From CAVOAK01 sp965217615 (GTDB lineage: Bacteria > Pseudomonadota > Alphaproteobacteria > UBA8366 > CAVOAK01): a stretch of 64,000 bases of DNA. Below, piece by piece: positions 56,588 through 64,000 of this stretch (positions are counted from its first letter, which is position 1; every line of letters begins with the position of its first letter). The stretch spans positions 124,001 through 188,000 of the forward strand of contig CBDCIT010000014.1 of NCBI GenBank assembly GCA_965217615.1, read 5' to 3'. Position numbers and translations under genes: made by a program. The notes under the pieces are model-generated. The model did no database searches. It was not told where the DNA came from and saw only the letters and a program-made list of their open reading frames with translations.

Positions 56588-56902
56588 GTGGGCGCGATAA
56601 AGCTGACCTCGACACAGATCAAGCAGGTAGCAAATCAGATCGGCGCGAACCCAGTTTCCGATGACGATCCCGCAGTTTCGCAGCTAGTGGAAGCGTTTGG
56701 CGACCACACATTCTATCTCCAAGAAGACGGCCTTCATTTGCTGGAGCCACATGCGGTACGCGCGGGCGGTAGGCTAGTGGCAATTATGGTGAGGTTGGCG
56801 CGGTGGTCGACAGAGGACGCTACCTCGCTCGTCCCGCACGAACCCGATCCGACAGACGTGTACGTAGATCTGGCGTCGGGGAATGAGTCGGCCGAGACGT
56901 AG
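56588..56902 (+). CDS. hypothetical protein
   Basis: About 104 residues from a GTG at 56588 (GAIKLTSTQIKQVANQIGAN), rich in acidic residues, with YLQEDGLHLLEPH in the middle and DPTDVYVDLASG near the end. I recognise no family. The frame is open from 56531, but that part looks non-coding. Ordinary codon use supports translation; the start is uncertain. Confidence 0.5.
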   Translation: MGAIKLTSTQIKQVANQIGANPVSDDDPAVSQLVEAFGDHTFYLQEDGLHLLEPHAVRAGGRLVAIMVRLARWSTEDATSLVPHEPDPTDVYVDLASGNESAET

Positions 56903-56967
56903 CCGGCGATCGAGCGGGTGGAGATTCCAAGCGTGTCTGTGATGCGGCGCGTGTTATCTTCGCAGCG

Positions 56968-57300
56968 ATGCGTTCGTATGCTTTCTATCGCATCGCTGCT
57001 GCGTTTGCCGAGATTGCCGGCGGTTTTGCATTTTGGGCGTGGCTGCGTTTGGGTAAATCTGTCTTCTGGCTGATTCCCGGTGTGGCATTGCTTGCGCTCT
57101 TTGCCTTCCTGCTGACGCGGGTTGATGCCGCGTTCGCCGGGCGCGCCTACGCGGCGTACGGCGGCGTCTATATCGCGTCATCATTGACCTGGCTTTGGAT
57201 GTATGAGGGGATACGTCCGGATCGTTGGGACCTCATCGGCGCGATGGTTTGCCTGCTGGGCGCTGGACTAATCCTATTCGGACCCAGGGAGGTTGTTTAG
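56968..57300 (+). CDS. YnfA/UPF0060 family membrane protein
   Basis: A 110-residue protein with four helices. Typical segments: AAAFAEIAGGFAFWAWLRLG, GRAYAAYGGVYIASSLTWLW and GIRPDRWDLIGAMVCLLG. YnfA proteins belong to the small multidrug resistance superfamily and have been linked to drug or metal efflux. It stands alone on the plus strand. Confidence 0.92.
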   Translation: MRSYAFYRIAAAFAEIAGGFAFWAWLRLGKSVFWLIPGVALLALFAFLLTRVDAAFAGRAYAAYGGVYIASSLTWLWMYEGIRPDRWDLIGAMVCLLGAGLILFGPREVV

Positions 57301-57378
57301 ACCGGTTTTCGATTGTCTAGCGGCTGGAATTTGCGAGGCTGATCATAGGACTGTGAGGCTGTCCGCACTGCCGGCCCG

Positions 57379-58743
57379 ATGATATTGCGAGAGGGTGAGA
57401 CATTGAGCGCCGTCACGGGCATTCCGTTTCGAGACTTTGCGGGCCGCCAGCAAGTTCGCGATGTCCCCACCGATCAGGAGCTCACTCAGGTTGGGCCTTG
57501 CGCGCCCTGCGGAGAATACCTGCGTCGGTTCTGGCAGCCGGTTACGCTGTCCTCGGAGCTCGGCGAACTACCGAAATCCATCCGCATTTTGGGCGAAGAC
57601 CTCGTCCTGTTTAGGACCAAGCGGGGCGAGCTGGGGTTGCTTGACCGACATTGCTGCCACCGGGGAACCTCACTCGAATACGGCATCATCACCGATCATG
57701 GAATCAGTTGTTGCTACCACGGCTGGCACTACGCGGTGGACGGCACAATCCTCGACACACCAAACGATCCGAAGAGCCACATCAAAGACACCCTGTGCCA
57801 CACCGCGTATCCCGCGTTCGAATGGAAAGGGATCGTCTTCGGCTATCTAGGCCCGCCAGAGCTTGTTCCCCCATTTCCCAAGTTCGACGTTTGGCAGGAG
57901 GCGGACACCGATATGGTGCCCTATGCCTACCATTATCCCTGCAACTGGTTGCAGGTGCATGAGAACAGCCAGGACCCAGTCCACAATGTTTTCCTACATA
58001 CGCGATCCAGCGGCGCACAGTTTGTCGAAGCCCGTGGCGCAATGCCTTTGATGGACTTCTTAGAGACGCCGATCGGCGTCATGAGTCTGCAGGCGCGGCG
58101 TTTGGAGGCCAATATTTGGGTGCGCATCAACGAAGTTGTCATGCCCAATATGAACCAAGGCGGCGCGATCTGGGAACGCGGCGAATCTGAAAAGTGTTTC
58201 CAGCGTGGTAGTGGAACGAGCTGGAAGGTCGCCGTCGACAACTCCAACACCCAGGTCATCGGCTGGCGCTTCTTCAACGATCGCGTCGATCCAGAAGGCC
58301 GCGGTGACCGCAGTAGAATTGGCTGGGGCATGGTCGATTCGTTCGGCCAGCATGCCGATGACCGAGCCTACGAAGATCATCAGCGCCAACCGGGCGACTA
58401 TGACGCGATGACCGGGCAGGGCGCGGTCAATATTCACGCGCTGGAAAACTTAACGGCGACAGACCGCGGCGTCGCGCTGATCCGTCGCAAAATGCGTCGC
58501 GGTATAAAAGCCGTCAAAGAGGGACGGCCGATGAGCGATCCGCAGCTCAAAGAAACGGACTGCATCGCGACTTATACGCAGGATACGATACTTGGCATTC
58601 CTCGACACGCACGAGACGATGGCCGGCTCGTAAGCAACGTGGCGCGCAAGATCGCGCAGATTGATTTGGAAAGCGCGGGCGCGAAAGGCGGTCTGCGCGC
58701 GGAGGAATTCCGACAAATGGTCGGAGGCACCGATTGGTCATAG
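57379..58743 (+). CDS. Rieske non-heme iron ring-hydroxylating oxygenase
   Basis: A 454-residue oxygenase alpha subunit. The Rieske cluster is DRHCCHRGTSLEYG with CCYHGWHYAVDG (C-x-H ... C-x2-H); the mononuclear iron ligands lie in NWLQVHENSQDPVHNVFLH (two His with Asp). It resembles phthalate 4,5-dioxygenase-type single-component oxygenases. No ferredoxin or reductase gene is adjacent, so electron partners must be encoded elsewhere; FdxA is not an obvious partner. Substrate unknown. Confidence 0.9.
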   Translation: MILREGETLSAVTGIPFRDFAGRQQVRDVPTDQELTQVGPCAPCGEYLRRFWQPVTLSSELGELPKSIRILGEDLVLFRTKRGELGLLDRHCCHRGTSLEYGIITDHGISCCYHGWHYAVDGTILDTPNDPKSHIKDTLCHTAYPAFEWKGIVFGYLGPPELVPPFPKFDVWQEADTDMVPYAYHYPCNWLQVHENSQDPVHNVFLHTRSSGAQFVEARGAMPLMDFLETPIGVMSLQARRLEANIWVRINEVVMPNMNQGGAIWERGESEKCFQRGSGTSWKVAVDNSNTQVIGWRFFNDRVDPEGRGDRSRIGWGMVDSFGQHADDRAYEDHQRQPGDYDAMTGQGAVNIHALENLTATDRGVALIRRKMRRGIKAVKEGRPMSDPQLKETDCIATYTQDTILGIPRHARDDGRLVSNVARKIAQIDLESAGAKGGLRAEEFRQMVGGTDWS

Positions 58744-58893
58744 CCGACACGCTTCACCCTCCTTGCCGCCGTCATATTCCAAACATTCGCAAGCCTTTAG
58801 GGTGCAAAGGCAACGCAATCCGCTATATTGGCCTGGCTTGGTATTGTGTAATTGCAATGCATCGAAAGTTAACTTGGAGCAGATGGAGTTGAG

Positions 58894-58998
58894 ATGGCGG
58901 AAGACTTTCAACACAGACATGTGGGTTCGGTGGCGATAGTCATAGCGGCCATCGTCTTCGTGGTGGCATTCGTAGGATTGATCTTGAATTTTTACTAG
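58894..58998 (+). CDS. 34-residue single-span membrane protein
   Basis: MAEDFQHRHVGS is followed by one long hydrophobic stretch (VAIVIAAIVFVVAFVGLILN) and FY. GGAG lies 5 bases before the ATG, which is good support for translation. It is too short for usual gene finders and matches no family I know; possible roles are a small regulator or subunit of a membrane complex. It stands alone, 150 bases after the Rieske oxygenase gene. Confidence 0.55.
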   Translation: MAEDFQHRHVGSVAIVIAAIVFVVAFVGLILNFY

Positions 58999-59221
58999 CG
59001 ACGCCACGTTGTGCCGGGCTTGGTTGTCCTAGGCACTTCGTCTCGCTGTTACATCCGTATCTCAATTCGACAGATCAACGGCGGTGGGTAGAGCGGCAAT
59101 GAATCCGCGCTTAACCCGATCGTTTTATGCGAGTGCCTGAGTCTCCTGCAGAGGCAGCACCGTCACGATATCTCTCCGTGAGCGCGTCGTTGTAGGCCGT
59201 CATCACGTCGAGATGCCGGAC

Positions 59222-60915
59222 CTAGCCCATCAGCGTCATCGATGTCTGATTGTCGACAACGGCGATGGTTTCCTCGCGCTCTGTCTCCATCAGGCGAAGT
59301 GCGTCGTCGAGCGTGTCGATCGTTTCGAGAACTGGCGGAAGGCGGCTTGCAATATCGCGGGCAGTGAATTCGCCATCGCGTGATGTGTCGAAGGCGAGGT
59401 CGCCTAGGTCATGCAAGGTAACGATGCCATGAAGGACACCGGCACCGTCGACGACGCAGAGCTGGCCGAACGGTGCTGACTTAAGCCTCTCACGCAAGGA
59501 TCCAAGCTTCTCAGTGCGTACTGCGGCAACATAATCGCGCCTCATCACATCCTGGATTTTGATCGACCTGAGTGCTCGGCGTTCGTGTCCACCCCTCACA
59601 TCCAGCCCGCGCCGATCGAGCTGCCAGGTGAAGAACGAGAATCCGAATCCATGGTGAACAATGAGCGCTGCGACAACGGTTGCGATCATGACAGCAATCG
59701 TCAGTGCATAGTCGCCCGTCAACTCGAAGATCACCATGATGGTCGAGATCGGCGCGCCCAGAACGGCGCCGGCGACGGCGCCCATACCGACGATCGCATA
59801 GGCCTCGCGGCCTGACGACAGCTCCGGAAATGGCAGCGTTACGATGATGCCGAACGCGCCACCAAGCATCGCCCCCATAAATAGCGACGGCGAGAAGACT
59901 CCGCCGCCAAATCCGCTGCCAATACAAACCGCGCTGGCAGCCATCTTAACAACGACCAATGTCAGCAGGAGCGTAAGTGTGAGAGTGCCGTGAAGTGCCG
60001 CGTTGGTCGCTGCATATCCGATTCCAAACACTTGGGGAAATGCCAGGATGATGAGCCCAACAACCAGGCCGCCCGCTGCCGGTCGCAGCCAGCGTGGCAT
60101 GGAAGCGCGCTCCACGACGTTTTCAACCAATCCAGTTGTGCGGATAAATGCGATGGCGACGATGGCGCAGGCGACGCCAAGTAGGGCAAATGCGGGAAAT
60201 TCCCAAAATGAAGCAATTGTGTGGTCCAAAACAATGAATGCGGGGAAGTCGCCGAAATAGATACGGCTGATAATCGTTCCAACCACCGCCGAAAGCACAA
60301 TCGGCGCAAAGGCGCTGAGCGTATAGTGGCCGATGACAACCTCAAGCGCGAAGAAGACGCCGGCAATGGGTGCGTTGAACGAAGCGGCTACCGCGGCAGC
60401 GACACCGCAGCCCAATAGCGTGTGCGAAAGGGCATCGCCAAGTTTAAGCGTACGTGCGACGGCTGCGCTTAACGCTGCGCCCAGATGGACGACGGGGCCT
60501 TCGCGCCCGGTCGAGGCGCCGACACCGAGTGACAGCGCATTCACGGCCGCAGCGGCGAGGCCGCCCGTAAGCTCAGCTTTCCACCATGCAGTGCGCTTGC
60601 CTCGATCACGTCGGCCACGCCTTCGGGCCGTCGCTCCGGCATTGCAAATCGGGTAATCAATCCAACCAGCAAACCACCACACGTCGTGCCGAGGAGGATG
60701 TGCCACCAGGCGATCACGCGGAACATCTCATCGACCTGCGCCGATTCGTACCCGTAGACGACGCGCTGAACGAGATCGAGTACCTCGCGAAAGGCGATGG
60801 CCGCGCCGGCCGCCAGTGCACCCAAAACCAGAGCAAATATGAACAATACGACTTGGTCATGACGGATGAGCTGAACAAGCCCACGACGAATGTGTCCGAC
60901 GGTTACCTTCAACAT
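59222..60915 (-). pseudogene. ClC-type chloride channel/transporter with CBS domains, frameshifted
   Basis: Two frames form one ClC protein. The first (60915 to about 60565) covers the first helices (VVLFIFALVLGALAAGAAIA) to SALHGGKLSL; the second continues LTGGLAAAAVNALSLG, then GASTGREGPVVHLGAAL with the gating glutamate, GSGFGGGVFSPSLFMGAMLG and two C-terminal CBS domains (KIQDVMRRDYVAAVRT onward). The shift lies at GCTTACGGG; one inserted or missing base restores the frame. ClC proteins are Cl-/H+ exchangers or channels. With one indel in an otherwise fully conserved gene, technical error is possible. Confidence 0.85.
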
Positions 60916-61018
60916 TGGCCAATGAACACGCAGTGCGCGTAAAAGAGCGTCCGGCTCGTCTGCCCAACCGGTGAAACGAACGATGAGAAAGCCTCAGCTA
61001 TCACCAGAGGGGGCGCGT

Positions 61019-61440
61019 TCACTGCTTGACCAATGGCACGACCGGCTCTGTTTCGCGAAGTGTGACGCGGTGGAGGAGCCGCTGCTCCGTCGCCATGTCA
61101 TAGGCTGTGCCCGCATGTAGAACCCGTCGGTTGTCCCACATTACCGCGTCACCAACTCGCCATTTGTGGCGGTAGCGAAATGCTGTAGCGCAGGCGTGAG
61201 CGGTCAGTTGCTTGATGAATTTCTGGCCTTTCTCTCTGCCCCAGCCAGCGATTCCGATACTCACTTGGTTACCAGAATAGAGCGCTTTTCGTCCACTGAA
61301 CGGATGACAACGCACCAACGGGTGGATCACCTCATCCTCCGGCGTCTCCCGGCCTGTGTTCTGTTTGTCGGCATATCCCTGTGCCACAAGCCAAGCTTGG
61401 ACGCCAGCGACCGAATTTACCGGTAGTGCATCATTTTGAA
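61019..61440 (-). pseudogene. TauD/TfdA-family dioxygenase, C-terminal remnant
   Basis: About 140 codons remain. VIHPLVRCHPFSGRKALYSG and FRYRHKWRVGDAVMWDNRRVLHAGTAYD match the C-terminal half of alpha-ketoglutarate-dependent TauD-like oxygenases, with the last iron-binding histidine (VLHAGT) and the 2-oxoglutarate arginine region (LLHRVTLRE). The N-terminal half with the HxD motif is missing; beyond 61440 the sequence changes to an accessory region. It cannot be functional. Confidence 0.75.
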
Positions 61441-61473
61441 ATCTGACCTATCGCGGCCCGGCCCGACATCCTA

Positions 61474-61493
61474 TATGCTTACCGTAAAGCATA
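61474..61493 (+). promoter_or_regulatory. hairpin directly before a ribosome binding site
   Basis: TATGCTT and AAGCATA form a perfect 7-bp stem with loop ACCGTA, followed immediately by GGAGGG (61494-61499) and an ATG at 61504. Such a hairpin could affect ribosome access, or be an operator for the KGG-repeat protein gene. Confidence 0.35.
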
Positions 61494-61503
61494 GGAGGGT
61501 TCC

Positions 61504-61736
61504 ATGCCCAAAGGACCGCAGGGCCAAATCGCCCCGCTGACGTGGTCGGCAACGCCGTCAAGGTTATGCGGATCGCAACCGGCGAGGACGAGGAGGAGTA
61601 CGAGGATGACGGCAAGGACCCAGCCGCGAAGGCGCTGGGCGCGAAGGGCGGGAAAGCTCGCTCAGAGAAGATGACGCCAGAGCGCCGTACTGAGATTGCT
61701 AGGAAAGCTGCTACGGCTCGTTGGAAGGATCGGTAG
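61504..61736 (+). pseudogene. small KGG-motif protein, frameshifted near the start
   Basis: The start MPKGPQGQ and the later VVGNAVKVMRIATGEDEEEYED, ALGAKGGKARSEKMTPERRT and EIARKAATARWKDR belong to a small basic/acidic protein common on plasmids and accessory regions. The two parts lie in different frames; one base missing near 61528 (between CAA and CGCCCC) explains this. Function is unknown; the KGG segment suggests nucleic-acid binding. Its 3' end overlaps the convergent dinD gene by 26 bases. Confidence 0.6.
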
Positions 61737-62574
61737 GCTTCCCTACAAGTTTTTTACGCGCTCGTTCCCGCTTTCGGACCTCTTTGATTGGTTCGGCAAG
61801 CGGCAAGTTCTCTGGTAATGTCCCGCGTTGTTCGGTTATCACGCGCCTTACATCAGCAGCGACCACCTTGTTTCGGTCGATAACCTTCGCCTCACCCCGA
61901 ATGCTTTCCTTCTTGATGACCTCAGCGGCAAGGTTCATTTGAAAGTCATTGGCCGATAATTCCATGGGACCGGCCCGGTCGTAGATAATCTCTTTCTTGC
62001 CGAGTCCCTTCTTTCGCCTCACGTCGCGAAGCCTCATACCGTAGAGGCCTTGATAGCGTGCATCATGAAAGACGCCCTGCTTTTGACTTGAAACCCCGGC
62101 TTCCTGAGCCACGCCACTCACCAGCCGGTGCGATTGCGCTACCTTCTCGCGAAGCTCCAGGCGCTTCTCGTCCTCAGTTTGCTCGTCCGCAATCTCCATG
62201 CGGCGCGTTTGCACAACGAAATAAGCCTGTCCAGCGGCTATCTCAGGCTTAGACGGATCACCGTTCAGGACGATAAGGGAGCAGGCGGCGCGTGACAGAA
62301 AATAGTCGTCTTGCCGCCGCTTCGCATCACTTCCGACTTCTACCATTTTGTGGGTCAGCACAATATGGTGTGATGGGTCTACGTCGTTTCCGGTGAGCGC
62401 ACGGCATGCTCGCACCATAACCGCATCAAACTCGCGCCACGTGGGATAACCGAGTATTGGGTGGATTTCTCGCGCCATCCAGTACTCCACACCGTCTGCC
62501 GATTTGTGCATGCGCTCTTGCAGATCCTCGATAGTGCGCCGATACCTCGGCGTCACGGTCAGATCATTTGCCAT
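61711..62574 (-). CDS. dinD: DNA damage-inducible protein D
   Basis: A 287-residue protein of the DinD type: VEYWMAREIHPILGYPTWREF near residue 30, AAGQAYFVVQTRRMEIADEQ, and KQGVFHDARYQGLYGM, ending in a KGLGKKEIIYDRAG and KVVAADVR region. E. coli DinD is SOS-induced and inhibits RecA strand exchange. I find no GTTC-N7-GTTC or CTGT-N8-ACAG LexA site before the gene, so SOS control is not supported. It is divergent from a HARE-HTH-like gene and overlaps the KGG-protein gene at its 3' end. Confidence 0.88.
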   Translation of the reverse strand: MANDLTVTPRYRRTIEDLQERMHKSADGVEYWMAREIHPILGYPTWREFDAVMVRACRALTGNDVDPSHHIVLTHKMVEVGSDAKRRQDDYFLSRAACSLIVLNGDPSKPEIAAGQAYFVVQTRRMEIADEQTEDEKRLELREKVAQSHRLVSGVAQEAGVSSQKQGVFHDARYQGLYGMRLRDVRRKKGLGKKEIIYDRAGPMELSANDFQMNLAAEVIKKESIRGEAKVIDRNKVVAADVRRVITEQRGTLPENLPLAEPIKEVRKRERARKKLVGKPTDPSNEP

Positions 62575-62640
62575 GGAACTTGCCTTTTCCCCATCACTGT
62601 GTCACATCACATACACTACATCCCATCGGGAGTCCATACC
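62575..62640. promoter_or_regulatory. divergent promoter region dinD / HARE-HTH gene
   Basis: Only 66 bases separate the two starts. The middle carries GTGTCACATCACATACAC (near 62600-62617), an imperfect dyad (GTGT-N10-ACAC) with CACAT repeated. A related dyad lies just after the HARE-HTH gene at 63136. It is a possible operator controlling both genes. Confidence 0.3.
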
Positions 62641-63138
62641 ATGAGAGAACGCCTGAAAGTCGAAGACCGATTACGCAAAAAAGAGCGAGAAATCATAGGC
62701 TTAGAGGAGAAAATCAAAACTGCGCACGTGTATGTGCAAGCTTTGCGAGATGTTCTCAAGATGATGAACACTGATGACGCCGCCGCTCCAGCTGTCCTTC
62801 GTAGCGGCAGCGCCGTGGCGAAGGCGAGGGAAGAGATCATGCGGCAAGGGATTCCGGTCCATATCTCTGATCTACTGAAGGCGCTGGGGAAAGACCCGAC
62901 GCGCGAGAACCGTGCTTCTTTGACAAGCTCCCTGTCCGCGTATGTGAGAAGTGGTGAAATTTTCACAAGGCCAGAGCCCAATACATTCGGGCTTGTTGAA
63001 CTGGGCCAAACGGAGAAGGCAGAGGAGGTGCCCGTACCCCCAAGGGGTTTCGGCAAAGACGATGCGCCTCCTTTGGAATCTGGTGATCGTGAGCACGCTG
63101 ACCCCTTTGCTGAGGAGAGTGACGAGACACCATTTTAA
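62641..63138 (+). CDS. coiled-coil protein with HARE-HTH-like winged helix
   Basis: A 165-residue protein. Residues 1-40 form a charged coiled coil (RLKVEDRLRKKEREIIGLEE); a winged-helix domain follows (about 60-120: AKAREEIMRQGIPVHISDLL, SLTSSLSAYVRSGEIFTR), matching HARE-HTH domains known in restriction enzymes and chromatin factors. The tail is acidic. It starts at the ATG at 62641 with GGGAG upstream. Role unknown; DNA binding and a link with adjacent dinD are inferred. Confidence 0.65.
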   Translation: MRERLKVEDRLRKKEREIIGLEEKIKTAHVYVQALRDVLKMMNTDDAAAPAVLRSGSAVAKAREEIMRQGIPVHISDLLKALGKDPTRENRASLTSSLSAYVRSGEIFTRPEPNTFGLVELGQTEKAEEVPVPPRGFGKDDAPPLESGDREHADPFAEESDETPF

Positions 63139-63150
63139 TGTGCCACATTA
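63136..63150. repeat. 15-bp perfect palindrome
   Basis: TAATGTG-C-CACATTA, with the first three bases being the stop codon of the HARE-HTH gene. The one-base centre is too short for a hairpin terminator, so a protein-binding site is more likely, or it is part of the end of the IS1-like element that follows. Confidence 0.4.
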
Positions 63151-63182
63151 ACCTTGACGCTAAGCACGTTAGTTCATATATT

Positions 63183-64000
63183 ATGGGTATGAACAAATTG
63201 CACCTCAAGACCCGAGCCCTGATCCTGAACATGCTCTGCGAAGGCCAGTCCATGCGGGCGACCGCACGGTTGGCCGACGTGAGCTTCAACACCGTCGCCA
63301 AGATCCTGATCGACGCGGGCAAGGCCTGCGCCAATCTGCACGACGAGCTGGTGCAAGGCGTCACCGCCAGCCGCGTCCAGTGCGACGAAGTATGGAGCTT
63401 CACCTACGCGAAACAAAAGAACGTCGCCACGGCCAAAGCCGCACCTCAAGTGGCAGGCGACACTTGGACCTGGACCGCCCTTGACGCAGACACCAAGTTG
63501 ATCGTGTCTTCGATGGTTGGCGGTCGTGACGCCGAATATGCGAATGCCTTTATGGATGATGTTGCTTCGCGGCTGGCCAATCGCGTTCAGATGACGACTG
63601 ACGGCCATAAGGCATACCTAGAAGCAATTGAGGGTTCGTTTGGGGCCGATATCGACTATGCGCAACTGATCAAGGTGTATGGCAATGCACCAGAGACTTT
63701 CAAAGGCCGTTACAGTCCAGCGGATTGTACTGGAATCGTGAGGCGGACCGTTGAAGGCCGGCCCGACGAGAAGCACATCAGCACGTCTTTTGTGGAGCGC
63801 CAGAACCTGACCATGCGGATGCAGATGCGCCGATTCACCCGGCTGACCAATGCGTTTTCCAAGAAGTTCGAGAACCACATGCACATGGTGGCTCTCTATA
63901 CCGTTTGGTACAACTTCATCCGTATTCATAAAACGCTTCGCATCACACCGGCCATGGAAGCAGGCTTAAGCAAGACAGTATGGGACATGGAAGACTTGGT
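63183..64000 (+). CDS. IS1-family transposase, cut by window edge
   Basis: The open frame runs off the right edge after ~272 codons. It has an N-terminal helix-turn-helix (GQSMRATARLADVSFNTVAKIL), the DDE core VQCDEVWSFTYAKQKN (first Asp), VQMTTDGHKAYLEAI (second Asp) and TSFVERQNLTMRMQMRRF (Glu), and FENHMHMVALYTVWYNFIR. This is the IS1-like family of single-frame elements common in Proteobacteria. The start may be ATG 63183 or 63189. Terminal repeats cannot be defined because the other end is outside. Confidence 0.88.
   Translation, partial: MGMNKLHLKTRALILNMLCEGQSMRATARLADVSFNTVAKILIDAGKACANLHDELVQGVTASRVQCDEVWSFTYAKQKNVATAKAAPQVAGDTWTWTALDADTKLIVSSMVGGRDAEYANAFMDDVASRLANRVQMTTDGHKAYLEAIEGSFGADIDYAQLIKVYGNAPETFKGRYSPADCTGIVRRTVEGRPDEKHISTSFVERQNLTMRMQMRRFTRLTNAFSKKFENHMHMVALYTVWYNFIRIHKTLRITPAMEAGLSKTVWDMEDL

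Noticed and set aside
62575..62640. LexA/SOS box before dinD
   Set aside because: Looked for GTTC-N7-GTTC, GAAC-N7-GAAC and CTGT-N8-ACAG; none is present in the 66-bp intergenic region.

Overview
The window looks like a chromosome segment of a GC-rich alphaproteobacterium, most likely of Rhodospirillales type. The reasons are a complete System I cytochrome c maturation operon (ccmABCDEFGHI) divergent from acnA, a CarD regulator and an RpoHII-type heat-shock sigma factor, a Suv3-like helicase/S4/TerB/FdxA run, and a Trm112/LON-domain/CnoX trio. Most genes are housekeeping or stress genes, interrupted by four insertion-sequence blocks. The taxonomic assignment is inferred from gene content only.

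Layout. 1-2 kb: cnoX, LON-domain and Trm112 genes on the minus strand. 2.1-4.0 kb: an IS5-family element, an inverted 412-bp partial copy of it and an IS1182-like fragment, bordered by two broken genes. 4.2-11.9 kb: a periplasmic-type isoaspartyl methyltransferase with frameshifts, then a plus-strand operon (CoA ligase, ACAD11-like acyl-CoA dehydrogenase, hydratase/3-hydroxyacyl-CoA dehydrogenase, thiolase, APH-like kinase) whose last gene is cut by an ISNCY-type element. 13.3 kb: tRNA-Ala(CGC). 13.9-19.3 kb: a Gfo/Idh oxidoreductase facing a five-gene operon (Gfo/Idh, creatininase-like, cupin, D-2-hydroxyacid dehydrogenase, sulfurtransferase) of unknown substrate. 19.4-27.0 kb: the ccm operon. 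27.1-27.3 kb: a row of hairpins with a minus-strand terminator, a candidate RNA. 27.5-40.8 kb: acnA, DUF1223, htpG, pcm, helicase, S4, TerB, fdxA, carD, a degenerate PPP phosphatase and rpoH2.

40.8-48.6 kb: an M48 protease gene split in frame by nested IS elements (IS630 ends with TA duplication, holding an IS5 fragment and a whole IS21 element), followed by an intact M48 paralogue and a frameshifted nuclease gene. 48.7-61.0 kb: prolyl aminopeptidase, a PagL-like protein, tRNA-Arg(CCT), several small genes, katG and rubrerythrin, YnfA, a Rieske oxygenase, a 34-residue membrane protein and a frameshifted ClC channel. 61.0-64.0 kb: an accessory patch with a TauD remnant, a KGG-repeat small protein, DinD, a HARE-HTH-like protein and an IS1-family transposase cut by the window edge.

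Themes. Oxidative and protein stress genes (katG, rubrerythrin, htpG, rpoH2, pcm, M48 proteases, cnoX) recur. Six chromosomal genes carry single-base frameshifts, mostly in short homopolymers, which points either to gene decay or to sequencing indels. The most interesting signals are the pseudo-phosphatase beside rpoH2, the repeated TATTGTG sites before rpoH2, the hairpin array before ccmA, the ACAD11/kinase fatty-acid operon and the IS-split protease, which can be rebuilt exactly.
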